Assembly: GCA_041397775.1 (NCBI GenBank)
Contig: JAWKWB010000007.1
Location: forward strand, 186,001-250,000
Direction of reading: 5' to 3'
Length of the DNA stretch: 64,000 nucleotides
From: Ga0077555 sp041397775
GTDB taxonomy: Bacteria > Pseudomonadota > Alphaproteobacteria > Rhizobiales > Hyphomicrobiaceae
In this document: one piece after another, positions 56,319-64,000 of the stretch
How the letters are laid out: every line of letters starts with the position of its first letter
How positions within the stretch are numbered: the first letter of the stretch is position 1
Notes under the pieces: model-generated
What the model was told of the DNA's origin: nothing
Database searches by the model: none
What the model saw: only the letters and a program-made list of their open reading frames with translations
Translations under genes and position numbers: made by a program

Positions 56319-57167
56319 ATGGCCAATTTCTCGACGCACATCGGAGTTGGTGCCTTGGCCAGCGGTCTGCTGGGCACGCTGACGCTCGCTGCCGATATCG
56401 TCTCGCCCGAGAACGTCATCGCCGTGACGCTGGCCGGTGTCCTGGGCAGCGTCTTGCCCGACATCGACCTGAAGGACTCCCGGCCGAGCCGCGCCATGTT
56501 CTCCGGCCTCGCCTTCTTCTTCGCGTTCGTGTCGCTGTTCCTCCTGGTCGACCAGTTTTCGATTGCGGAGCTATGGCTGATCGCGCTCGGCGTCTTCCTG
56601 ATCGTGCGATACCTGGTGTTCGCGATCTTCCATCGCATGTCCTACCACCGCGGCATCTACCACTCGATCCTCGCCGCCGTATTCTTCGCCTTCGTCACGG
56701 CAGCCATCTACAAGTACCTGCTGAAGCGGCCCGACGGCGTCGCATGGCTCGCGGCGACCTTCATGTTCATCGGCTATCTCGTGCACCTGACGCTGGACGA
56801 GATCTACAGCGTCGACGTGATGGACACGCGCCTCAAGGCGTCGTTCGGCACGGCCCTGAAGCTGTTCGACGGCAGGCATCCCGGTCATTCCATTGCCATG
56901 GCCATCGCCGTCGCGGCAGCTTTCATGGTGACGCCTCCCACGCGCATGTTCGTCGAGGGGATGTCCTCGCGGCCGCTCTGGACGACGCTGCAGCAACGCC
57001 TCCTGCCCCAGCAGGCGTGGTTCGGCATCGACATGCCGCTGAGCCGCATCGTCGGCGACCGCTTCACCAAGGGAACGTCGGTCGCGACACCTCCGGCCGA
57101 CAGCACGCCGGCAAGCTCCAGGATCGAAACCGGCACGCTGCCCGATCAGCCGAAGTCCGGGAAGTAG
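56319..57167 (+). CDS. YdjM-like membrane-bound metal-dependent hydrolase (DUF457 type)
   Basis: 282 residues with five or six membrane helices and a conserved histidine/aspartate set: FSTHIGVG near residue 4, LGSVLPDIDLKDSRPS near residue 45, HRMSYHRGIYHS near residue 107, and YLVHLTLDEIYSVD near residue 162. This arrangement is typical of the LexA-regulated YdjM group and DUF457, thought to be membrane phosphodiesterases or hydrolases. The C-terminal tail (from about residue 245) is low complexity. The AAGGAG site precedes the ATG. Target unknown. Confidence 0.82.
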   Translation: MANFSTHIGVGALASGLLGTLTLAADIVSPENVIAVTLAGVLGSVLPDIDLKDSRPSRAMFSGLAFFFAFVSLFLLVDQFSIAELWLIALGVFLIVRYLVFAIFHRMSYHRGIYHSILAAVFFAFVTAAIYKYLLKRPDGVAWLAATFMFIGYLVHLTLDEIYSVDVMDTRLKASFGTALKLFDGRHPGHSIAMAIAVAAAFMVTPPTRMFVEGMSSRPLWTTLQQRLLPQQAWFGIDMPLSRIVGDRFTKGTSVATPPADSTPASSRIETGTLPDQPKSGK

Positions 57168-57176
57168 GGCAACGGC

Positions 57177-57656
57177 TCAGCCGGGCGGTCCGCGCCGCTT
57201 GATCGTCTGAACGGCCGTCTCCAGCGCTTGCAGGAACTTCGAGCGGTCGTTGCGGGTGAAGGACGGATTGTTGCCACTGACAGCGCCCGTCTCGCGCAAT
57301 TCGCGCATCAGGTCGCGCATGGCGAGCGCCATGCCGATGCTGGCATCCGTGAACGGCCGGCCCGTCGGCCCGATCGCCTGCGCGCCCGCCTTGAGACACC
57401 GCGACGCCAGCGGAATGTCGGCCGTGATCGCGATGTCGTCGGCACCGATCCGCTCGGCGATCCAGTCGTCGGCGGCGTCCGGGCCGTCCTGCACCAGCAC
57501 GCGCGCCACGAGCGGCCCCTCCGGCAGCCGCATCCAGGCGTTTGCCACGAACGTCACGGGCAAACCATGACGCTCGGCCACGCGAACGACCTCGTCCTTC
57601 ACGGGACAGGCATCGGCATCGACGAAGATGCGGATTTCGCGAGGCGGCTGTTTCAT
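57177..57656 (-). CDS. YaiI/YqxD family protein (DUF188)
   Basis: 159 residues, usual for this PIN-like family. IFVDADACPVKDEVVRVAERH opens the protein, followed by GPDAADDWIAERIGADDIAITADIPLA near residue 58, which holds the conserved acidic residues. Function is unproven; a nuclease-like role is inferred from the fold. Its start overlaps the stop of the FAH-family gene, so both come from one transcript. Confidence 0.9.
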   Translation of the reverse strand: MKQPPREIRIFVDADACPVKDEVVRVAERHGLPVTFVANAWMRLPEGPLVARVLVQDGPDAADDWIAERIGADDIAITADIPLASRCLKAGAQAIGPTGRPFTDASIGMALAMRDLMRELRETGAVSGNNPSFTRNDRSKFLQALETAVQTIKRRGPPG

Positions 57657-58582
57657 CGCAGCGGGTGCAGCGGTGGTCCAGCGACGATCTCGTTCGCCAG
57701 CGTGCCCAGGACGTCGACCGTGATCGACACCTCGTCGCCGGGCACGAGCCACGGGAACGCATCCTCCCCGTGTGTCAGGGAGAGCTCGGAAATGCACCCC
57801 GTCCCGCAGGTCCCCGAGCCCAGGATGTCGCCGGCGAGCACGTTCGTGCCGCGCGATGCGAACGACAGCATCTCCTCGAACGACCAGTAGATGTCCGAGA
57901 AATTGGCGCGGGTGTATTCGCGGTCGTTGACGCTCGCCGTGATGCCGAGGTCGAACGCCCGGTCCTTCCGGCGCGGTGCCAGTTCGTCGGCCGTGACGAG
58001 GCACGGCCCCATGCTCGTCGCGAAGTCCTTGCCCTTGGCCGGCCCCAGCCCGACGAGCATTTCCTTGCGCTGCAGGTCGCGCGCGCTCCAGTCGTTCATG
58101 ATCATGTAGCCGGCGATATAGGCGCCAGCCTCGTCGACCTTGACGTTCGAGCAACGCCGGCCGACCACCGCCGCGATCTCGACCTCGAAATCCATCTTCA
58201 CGCAGCCCGGCGGAATGGCGACGGCATCGCCGTGGCCCGACAGGGACGAAGGGTTCGTGAAGTAGAAGACGGGGATCTCGTACCACTCCGGGATCATCTC
58301 CAGGCCGCGGCTGCGTCGGCCTGCCTTCACGTGTTGCTCGAAGGCGTAGAAGTCGCGGATCGTCGGGGGCTGCGGGATCGGCGGCCGCAGGGCGAGGGAG
58401 CCGACGCAGACCACGCGATCGGGAGCGCGCTGGGCCTCCTCCCCGGCCCGCGCCAGCCGTTCGCCATCGTCGCCGAGCAGGGCGACAAGCGAGGCGACAT
58501 CGCGCAGGACATGCACCTCGTCGCCGATCAACCGGCCGACGCCGGACTGTCCAGTGGCGTCTGTGAACGTCACGAACCGCAT
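57653..58582 (-). CDS. fumarylacetoacetate hydrolase family protein
   Basis: 309 residues. FAH-fold features: DFYAFEQHVKAG near residue 77, the metal ligands in KMDFEVEIAAVVG near residue 130 (Glu-x-Glu) and MIMNDWSARDLQ near residue 160, then GSGTCGTGCISEL near residue 254. Family members hydrolyse or decarboxylate 2-oxo compounds in aromatic or amino-acid degradation. No other genes of such a pathway are adjacent; the ABC exporter lies upstream and YaiI overlaps downstream. Ribosome site AAGGAAACG. Confidence 0.9.
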   Translation of the reverse strand: MRFVTFTDATGQSGVGRLIGDEVHVLRDVASLVALLGDDGERLARAGEEAQRAPDRVVCVGSLALRPPIPQPPTIRDFYAFEQHVKAGRRSRGLEMIPEWYEIPVFYFTNPSSLSGHGDAVAIPPGCVKMDFEVEIAAVVGRRCSNVKVDEAGAYIAGYMIMNDWSARDLQRKEMLVGLGPAKGKDFATSMGPCLVTADELAPRRKDRAFDLGITASVNDREYTRANFSDIYWSFEEMLSFASRGTNVLAGDILGSGTCGTGCISELSLTHGEDAFPWLVPGDEVSITVDVLGTLANEIVAGPPLHPLR

Positions 58583-58619
58583 GCCGTTTCCTTTCTTGCC
58601 GTCGCCGCCCCAGCCGCGG

Positions 58620-60392
58620 TCAGTCGGCGGCGCCCTGCGTGTTCGTCTCCTCGTCCTCCGGCCGTGTCGGCTCGGTGAAGCCGCCTTCCGCGACGAGGCG
58701 TGCGAACAGCCCCTTCTGCGCCACGAGTTCCCGGAAGCGCCCGCGCTCGATGATCCGCCCCTGGTCGAGGACGAGGATCTGGTCCGCATTCGACACCGTG
58801 GACAGCCGATGGGCGATGATGAAGGTCGTGCGTCCCTGGCGCAAGGCATCGAGCGCGCGTTTGATCTTGGCCTCCGTCTCGCTGTCGAGCGCACTCGTCG
58901 CCTCGTCCAGGATCAGGATGGGAGCATCCTTGAGAATGGCACGTGCGATGGCGATGCGTTGCCGCTCGCCACCCGACAATGCGAGGCCGCGCTCGCCGAT
59001 CATGAAGCCGTAGCCACCGGGTTTGCGCATGATGAAGTCGTGCGCCTCCGCCAGTCGTGCGGCCCGCTCCACGTCGGCGTCCGACGCGTCCGGCCGGCCG
59101 ATCCGGATGTTCTCGGCGATCGTGCGGTTGAAGAGGCCCGCATCCTGGAACACGACCGCGATGGAATGCCTGAGCGAGTGGAGCGTCACGTCCGCGATGT
59201 CCGCGCCGTCGACGAGGATGCGTCCCCCGTCCGGCTGCCGCATGCGCTGCAGCAGCGCCAACGTCGTCGTCTTGCCCGATCCCGTGGGCCCGACGAGGGC
59301 GATGGTCTGTCCGGGGCGCGCCATCAGTTCGACATCGAAAACCCCCTGGGCACCGGGACCGTAGCGGAACGTCACCTGGTCGTAGATCACCTCTCCCCGG
59401 ACGTTCTCGATGGGCTTGGCGTTCGGCTTCTCCTCGACGATGCCCTTGGCGTCGAGCAGATCGAAGAACGTGCGCAGCGTCGGCGCCTGCTGGTTGATGC
59501 GCACGAAGAACCCGGAAAGCTGGTCCAGCTTGCCGATGAGCAGGTTGGCGAAGCCCACGAAGGCGACGATGGAGCCGACCGTGATCTCGCCCCGCTGCGC
59601 CAGGATCGCGCCGACCGCGAACACCAGCACCATCGTGATGGTGGCCGCCGAGCGCGTCAGAACGGTGAGCAGCCCCCACCACGTCAGCACCGGATACTGT
59701 GCCGCCAGGAGCTGGTTCATGATGTCCTTCATCGCCTGCAGCTCGGCTGAGAGCCTGGTGAAGCTCTGCACCACCGTGACGTTGCCCAGCACGTCGCCGA
59801 CGCGGCCGTAGACGTTGCTGTGATGCTGCTCGACGGCATCCTGCCCCTCGCTCGTCCGGCGCACCACCAGCATGTTGAGGAACAGGTAGACGATGGCCAG
59901 AACGCCCAGGATCGAGGCCATCCGCCAGTCCATGGCGATCGCGGTCGGCACCAGGAAGGCGATGCCCACGATGGCCGTGAGTTGCTCGCGCAGGAACGAC
60001 AGCCAGTTCCAGAACAGCGAGTCGGTACCCGACAGGATCGCGCGCACCACCGCGCCGGAGCCCTTCTCCGCGTGGTAGCTGATCGGCAGCGTGATCGCAC
60101 GCTCGAAGGTCTCGCCGATGGCGACGAGGCGCTGGCGATGTGCCATGCGATCGGCGGCGACCGAGACCACTACGCTGGCGACGATGCCGATGATGCCGAG
60201 CACGGCCCACAGCCCGATGTAGGGGAAGGCGCCTTGTCCCCGCGCCAGCGCATCGACCACCCAGCCGAGCAGCTTCTGCTCCATCACCTGGATGATGGCA
60301 ATGACCATGCCGGCGGTGACGAGGCCCGCGGCGAGGTAGCCTTCGGATCTCAGCATCATCAAGGCACGGCGATAGGTTTGCCACGGGGTCAT
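58620..60392 (-). CDS. ABC exporter, NdvA-like (cyclic beta-glucan type) half transporter
   Basis: 590 residues, one membrane domain of six helices plus one ATPase domain. Walker A GPTGSGKTT near residue 376, signature LSGGERQRIAIARA near residue 479 and Walker B ILILDEATSALD near residue 498 are intact. The membrane domain segments SFLREQLTAIVGIAFLVPTAIAMDWRM, GNVTVVQSFTRL and GEITVGSIVAFVGFANLLIGKLDQLSGFF resemble NdvA/ChvA, which export cyclic beta-1,2-glucan for osmotic adaptation and host interaction. A glucan synthase is not in the window, so the substrate is inferred. ATG 60392 was chosen because NdvA proteins start near there; 60440 and 60479 are alternatives. Confidence 0.82.
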   Translation of the reverse strand: MTPWQTYRRALMMLRSEGYLAAGLVTAGMVIAIIQVMEQKLLGWVVDALARGQGAFPYIGLWAVLGIIGIVASVVVSVAADRMAHRQRLVAIGETFERAITLPISYHAEKGSGAVVRAILSGTDSLFWNWLSFLREQLTAIVGIAFLVPTAIAMDWRMASILGVLAIVYLFLNMLVVRRTSEGQDAVEQHHSNVYGRVGDVLGNVTVVQSFTRLSAELQAMKDIMNQLLAAQYPVLTWWGLLTVLTRSAATITMVLVFAVGAILAQRGEITVGSIVAFVGFANLLIGKLDQLSGFFVRINQQAPTLRTFFDLLDAKGIVEEKPNAKPIENVRGEVIYDQVTFRYGPGAQGVFDVELMARPGQTIALVGPTGSGKTTTLALLQRMRQPDGGRILVDGADIADVTLHSLRHSIAVVFQDAGLFNRTIAENIRIGRPDASDADVERAARLAEAHDFIMRKPGGYGFMIGERGLALSGGERQRIAIARAILKDAPILILDEATSALDSETEAKIKRALDALRQGRTTFIIAHRLSTVSNADQILVLDQGRIIERGRFRELVAQKGLFARLVAEGGFTEPTRPEDEETNTQGAAD

Positions 60393-60504
60393 GCGGAGTA
60401 GGTTCCCGAAGAAGGAGACGTCACGGCCGTTCCAGGCCATCTCGCGGGGCAGGGCGCGCCACGCCTGGGCAGCGCACACGCCTCCGCAAGACGGTCCAAG
60501 TGTG

Positions 60505-61794
60505 TCAGCCCGCGCGCTTGCGTTTGTTCAGCCGGTCCTGCAGCGTCAGCCATGCGAAGACGGCCGGCATGAAGTAGGGAGTGCCGTTGTAGAGCGGTAC
60601 GGCGCGCGGCGGGCGGAAGTCGAGCGCGGTGCGGCCTTCGTCGGCGCCGAGCACCTGCAGGGCCGCCTTCTGTCCCGCCCACCGGGCCCAGACCACGCCA
60701 GAGCCGCAAAAGCCCGACGCATAGCGAACGCCGTCGCGCGTGAAGATGCGCGGGATCATGTCGCGGTTCATGGCGACGTGGCCGAACCAGCTGTGCGTGA
60801 TCTCCACATCGTCGAGCACGGGGAAGATGTCGACGAGCGCCCGGCGCAGGCTCTCCGTAGGCCATTGCGGATCGCCCGCGATGGTGCCGTCGCGTCCGCC
60901 GAACAGGACGCGGCGCCCATCCGGCGATGGCCGGTAGTAGTAGTGCAGCTTGCGCGTCTCCGAGAGCATGTACCGCTTGGGCATCAGCTCGTTCATGAGA
61001 TTGTCGGAGAGCGGCGCGGTAGCGATGATGCGGCTGCGCACGGGCACCATGCGGCGGCGCAGCCACGTATCGGCCTTGTCGATATAGCCGTTGGTGCCCA
61101 TGATCACGTGCGTGGCCCTGACGACGCCACGCGCCGTGGCGACCTCGTATTCCGCGCCGTCGCGCCGCACGCCCGTCACACCCGTCATGCCGTGGATCAG
61201 CGCGCCCGCCTCGAGCGTGCGCGCCAGCATGCCGGCGTGCAGCTTGGCTGGATGCAGTCCGCCGATGTCGTGGCGGACCATGCCGCCATAGTAGAAATCG
61301 GTCCCCAGGTGCGAGCGTTGCTCGCCGCGCGGCACGGCGGCCGCATCGATCCCCAGTGTCCGCTGCAGATGGTCGGCCTCCCGTGCCAGGTCTTCGTAAT
61401 CCTTGGCGTTGGACGCGCCCGTGAAGCGGCCGACCAGTTTGAAGTCGCAGTCGATCTTCTCTGCGGCAATGAATTGCGCCAGGTCCTCGCGGGCCAGCTT
61501 GCCTTCGACGCCGATGCCGTCCGCGCGCTCCTTGCCGAAGGATTTCGTAAGCTCGGCGTGCGACGGGCGCAGGTTGCCGCTGGCGATGCCGCCGTTGCGC
61601 GTCGAGGCCCCTTCGCCCGGCCGCATCCGATCGAAGATCTGGACGCTGCGACCCGCGCGCGCCAGCGTCAGGCCGGCCGACAGCCCGGTATACCCCGCGC
61701 CCACGATGACCACGTCGCATCGGGGCAGGACTTCACTCTGCGGCAGGATGGAGGGGGGAGCAGCTTCCCACCAATACGGCTGATTGTTGATCAT
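60505..61794 (-). CDS. FAD-dependent oxidoreductase, D-amino-acid-oxidase (DAO) type
   Basis: 429 residues. FAD motif CDVVIVGAGYTGLSAGLTLARAG near residue 26, STRNGGIASGNLRPS near residue 64 (PuuB/OrdL-like), and GFCGSGVVWARWAGQ near residue 377. It resembles gamma-glutamylputrescine oxidase or related amine oxidases. No putrescine-pathway neighbours are seen, so the substrate is open. It lies upstream of the NdvA-like gene on the same strand, but the gap is about 112 bases and a common function is not evident. Confidence 0.86.
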   Translation of the reverse strand: MINNQPYWWEAAPPSILPQSEVLPRCDVVIVGAGYTGLSAGLTLARAGRSVQIFDRMRPGEGASTRNGGIASGNLRPSHAELTKSFGKERADGIGVEGKLAREDLAQFIAAEKIDCDFKLVGRFTGASNAKDYEDLAREADHLQRTLGIDAAAVPRGEQRSHLGTDFYYGGMVRHDIGGLHPAKLHAGMLARTLEAGALIHGMTGVTGVRRDGAEYEVATARGVVRATHVIMGTNGYIDKADTWLRRRMVPVRSRIIATAPLSDNLMNELMPKRYMLSETRKLHYYYRPSPDGRRVLFGGRDGTIAGDPQWPTESLRRALVDIFPVLDDVEITHSWFGHVAMNRDMIPRIFTRDGVRYASGFCGSGVVWARWAGQKAALQVLGADEGRTALDFRPPRAVPLYNGTPYFMPAVFAWLTLQDRLNKRKRAG

Positions 61795-61921
61795 CGAGAA
61801 CGATCCGACTGTGGCTTGCGCTGGTTACAGGGTACTGCCCGACAGCATAACGGGCCGCGATCTCGGCTCCAATGCGCAATTGGGCGGTGCCCGGCCATCT
61901 CACGGGATGGGAGACGGTGCC

Positions 61922-62935
61922 TCAGTTCCGCGGCGCGGCCGGCGCCGGGACGGCGGAACGGAACATCCTGAACACCATGTCGGGCGACGACGAGTTGTGC
62001 CGGGAGATCGCGGTGCGGCCAGCCCAGACGTCCGTCGCAGTGGCGCCCGTGAAGGCCATGATCGCTTCCTCGCGCCAGCCCTTGGCGCCCGTCTCGCGCA
62101 CCGCCACCCGCGCCACGTCGTTGTTGTGCTCGGTCACGTACATCGACCGCAGCGCCGCGAACGGAACGTCCGCGATGGGTTTGTCCAATGTCACATCGAG
62201 CGCGTGCTGCTGCTGGTCGATCCTGGCGATCTTGATCGTCGCGGTGCCGCCCCGCGCAAAGCTGAGCGTGAATGCGCGAGCCTTCGGATCGAAGGCCACT
62301 TCCTTGATCTTCACGATCGGCCGCCCCTCGGTCTCCACCGGGCCGATCAGGAAGGACGAGCCGAACGCGGTCGGCGCCGCGCCCTGCGGTGCCAGCGGAC
62401 GCAGGCGCCAGTAGCCGTCCTGCGGATAGAGCACCAGGATCTCCTCGCCGCCCATCGGGCGGATGCGCCAGAGCTGCAAGAGGTGCAACCCGGTCGTCAC
62501 CTTGTCGCCGATGCGCACCGTCGCCGTCGACGGCCGCCAGTACGTCGGCATCGTCCAACCGACGAGCCAGATCTCGGGTTCCTCGTAGAGCGTCTGGCGA
62601 ACCGGCGCTTTCACCGCGGAGGCGTGCACGGGATCGCCGGACAGGTCGCAGGCCGTCCAGTCCGCCTCGAAGCTGTCGCGCTGCAGGCTGGCGATGTAGG
62701 CGGGATGCGCCGCCTCGATGCGGAAGTTGCGAACCTCGGGCGAGCGGAAATTGAGCGTCACGTTGTCCTTTTCGGCGCACAGCACCGGCTCGCTGGCCCC
62801 CTCCACTTTCACCGCGACCCCGTCGAGCGTCGCCGCGCGAACGGTGGCCGCACCGAGCATCAGGCAGACACCGGCGATCGCGACCAGCGCAAGCCGCTGG
62901 AGCCGGGCACGGGAACGTCGGAATGTCGTTGGCAT
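61922..62935 (-). CDS. conserved secreted protein of unknown function
   Basis: 337 residues with a Sec signal peptide (MPTTFRRSRARLQRLALVAIAGVCLML, cleaved near VRAAT). The mature part is all-beta-looking with repeated strands and two cysteines (LCAEKD, TACDLSGD) that may pair; EEPEIWLVGWTMPTYWRPSTATVRIG and LYPQDGYWRLRPL are notable aromatic stretches. I do not recognise the family. The start has AGG 7 bases upstream. It is divergent from the extensin-domain gene, with a 285-base gap. Confidence 0.7.
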   Translation of the reverse strand: MPTTFRRSRARLQRLALVAIAGVCLMLGAATVRAATLDGVAVKVEGASEPVLCAEKDNVTLNFRSPEVRNFRIEAAHPAYIASLQRDSFEADWTACDLSGDPVHASAVKAPVRQTLYEEPEIWLVGWTMPTYWRPSTATVRIGDKVTTGLHLLQLWRIRPMGGEEILVLYPQDGYWRLRPLAPQGAAPTAFGSSFLIGPVETEGRPIVKIKEVAFDPKARAFTLSFARGGTATIKIARIDQQQHALDVTLDKPIADVPFAALRSMYVTEHNNDVARVAVRETGAKGWREEAIMAFTGATATDVWAGRTAISRHNSSSPDMVFRMFRSAVPAPAAPRN

Positions 62936-63187
62936 TGCGGAACCTGGGTGAGCGGTCTGGGTTGGTGGGGCGTTTGGGCTAAAGCCCGCGCGCTGCCGAA
63001 ACTCGTCATCCTTTACGCGGTTTTCAAGGCGTCGCCAGCCTCGCCGACGCGCGGCAGTATCGGGTGCGCGTGCAACGCGCGTCGTCTTGGTGAGCCTGAA
63101 CACGTAGAAGGCGCGCTTTCGCCCGAATTCGACACGGCAGCGGCGCATTGCGGCCCGACCGCTCGCATACCTTCGGTGCCGTCAAGG

Positions 63188-63202
63188 TTAACGGGTTGGT
63201 AA
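63188..63202. promoter_or_regulatory. candidate CtrA half-consensus site
   Basis: TTAA-CGGGTTG-GTAA matches 7 of 8 positions of TTAA-N7-TTAA. It lies about 20 bases upstream of the extensin-domain gene. Pattern match only. Confidence 0.25.
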
Positions 63203-63220
63203 GCGCCCTCGGGTTAGTTT

Positions 63221-63898
63221 GTGCGAATGCGTCCTAGTCGTAGCGTACATTTTGTCTGGGTCATTGGCGCCGTGCTCGCCCTGTGGGGCTGCAGCCGGTC
63301 CCCCGATTTCGTCGCCAAGCCGGAGCCCTGGCGCGACGATGCCGACAATCAGTGCATCCATTCGAACCTGGCGACCCGCTCGCCCTTCGTGCGCGAGCGC
63401 GCAGCCCTCGGTGGCCCGAGCCTGTGTGGCGCCCGCCATCCCTTCGAGATGTCGGCGGCCGCCGGTGGCCGGGTGCGGTTGCATCCCGTCGCGCTGCTGC
63501 GTTGCCCGATGCTCCCCGCTGTCGATCGCTGGGTCCAGGAAGTGGTCACGCCCGCTGCCCGGCGCCATTTCGGCCAGCCGGTCGTCGAGCTGAAGGTCGC
63601 CGCGTCCTATGGCTGCCGGCCGATGAACCACGTGCGTGGTGCGCGCCTGTCGGAGCATGGCTACGCCAATGCGCTCGACGTTTCCGCGTTCCAGCTCGCC
63701 GATGGTCGCTGGATCTCCGTGAAGGGGGATTGGTGGGGCGGCCCGCGCGAGCGCGGCTTCCTTCGCCACGTGCATCAGGGGGCGTGCGATACGTTCAGTA
63801 CGGTTCTCGGCCCCAACTACGACGCCAACCATCGCGACCATTTCCACATGGATCTGGCGCGACACGGCCGCAATGGCAGTATGCGCATCTGCAAATAG
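63221..63898 (+). CDS. extensin-like domain lipoprotein
   Basis: 225 residues from GTG 63221 (ATG 63227 two codons later is equally possible). The hydrophobic N terminus ends in LALWGC, a probable lipobox, so lipid attachment to Cys is likely. The extensin-like C-terminal domain (about residues 45-225) shows GGPSLCGARHPFEM, VDRWVQEVVTPAAR, ASYGCRPMN and LSEHGYANALDVSAF, the last also like LD-carboxypeptidase folds, and ends in NHRDHFHMDLA with a metal-ligand-like His pair. It probably acts on or binds the cell wall. Nothing follows it except the window end. Confidence 0.86.
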   Translation: MRMRPSRSVHFVWVIGAVLALWGCSRSPDFVAKPEPWRDDADNQCIHSNLATRSPFVRERAALGGPSLCGARHPFEMSAAAGGRVRLHPVALLRCPMLPAVDRWVQEVVTPAARRHFGQPVVELKVAASYGCRPMNHVRGARLSEHGYANALDVSAFQLADGRWISVKGDWWGGPRERGFLRHVHQGACDTFSTVLGPNYDANHRDHFHMDLARHGRNGSMRICK

Positions 63899-64000
63899 CG
63901 GCAGCGCCCGCGTTATGTCCGTGCATGGCGCCCCCGCGCAATGGTGGCTCGACAAGGGGCCCCGGTGCGCGCTAGCTCAGGTTCTCGAACAATCCGAGAG

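Noticed and set aside
63972..64000. Possible 3' end of a minus-strand gene (LGLFENLS then stop)
   Set aside because: Only eight codons are visible, too few to support a call.

Overview
The window is GC-rich, densely coded chromosomal DNA from an alphaproteobacterium. This rests on HdaA next to an AI-2E permease and ppk-ppx, a TAXI-type TRAP transporter with fused permease, a GCS2-type gshA near rsmE, an NdvA-like exporter, and FNR- and CtrA-like sites. Order and genus cannot be fixed from sequence alone. I saw no rRNA, tRNA, CRISPR array, intact insertion sequence or phage structural gene.

Layout. 1-6.3 kb: end of a TadG-like von Willebrand protein, an isopropylmalate-dehydrogenase-type enzyme, a GH114-like protein, a CoA-ester lyase and an OmpA-domain protein. 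6.4-8.8 kb: acs and rpmE. 8.9-10.3 kb: a lower-GC island with a Panacea-domain antitoxin and its presumed toxin. 10.3-18.2 kb: surE, a Baeyer-Villiger-type monooxygenase, a TAXI-TRAP transporter and a GMC oxidoreductase. 18.5-24.8 kb: a SPOR protein and a TetR-controlled RND efflux operon. 24.8-28.1 kb: an SDR with an altered active site, a Nudix hydrolase and an ACS-like ligase. 28.1-34.3 kb: gshA, rsmE and two hydantoinase/oxoprolinase subunits, all on the minus strand. 34.4-40.7 kb: ppx, ppk (with a candidate PHO box), hdaA, an AI-2E permease and a CDP-alcohol phosphatidyltransferase. 40.8-47.5 kb: a cytochrome c and a beta-oxidation set (acyl-CoA dehydrogenase, hydratase/dehydrogenase, thiolase). 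47.6-50.8 kb: a complete tungstate ABC importer with a divergent HTH plus binding-protein regulator. 50.8-64 kb: an LLM flavoprotein, an amino-acid binding protein, a class V aminotransferase, PrmB, a YdjM-like membrane protein, a YaiI-FAH pair, an NdvA-like exporter, a DAO-type oxidoreductase, a secreted unknown and an extensin-domain lipoprotein.

The least expected structure is a family of palindromic elements. Two 169-nt copies, inverted relative to each other, lie at 855-1023 and 18388-18556. Each holds two long hairpins with the same unusual geometry: a 10-bp outer stem, a 4-nt one-sided bulge, a 16-bp inner stem and a 21-23-nt loop. Two variants with a different inner stem but the same geometry flank the acyl-CoA dehydrogenase gene at 41438 and 44069; the second supplies that gene's last codons and its stop. 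I saw no transposase for the family in the window.
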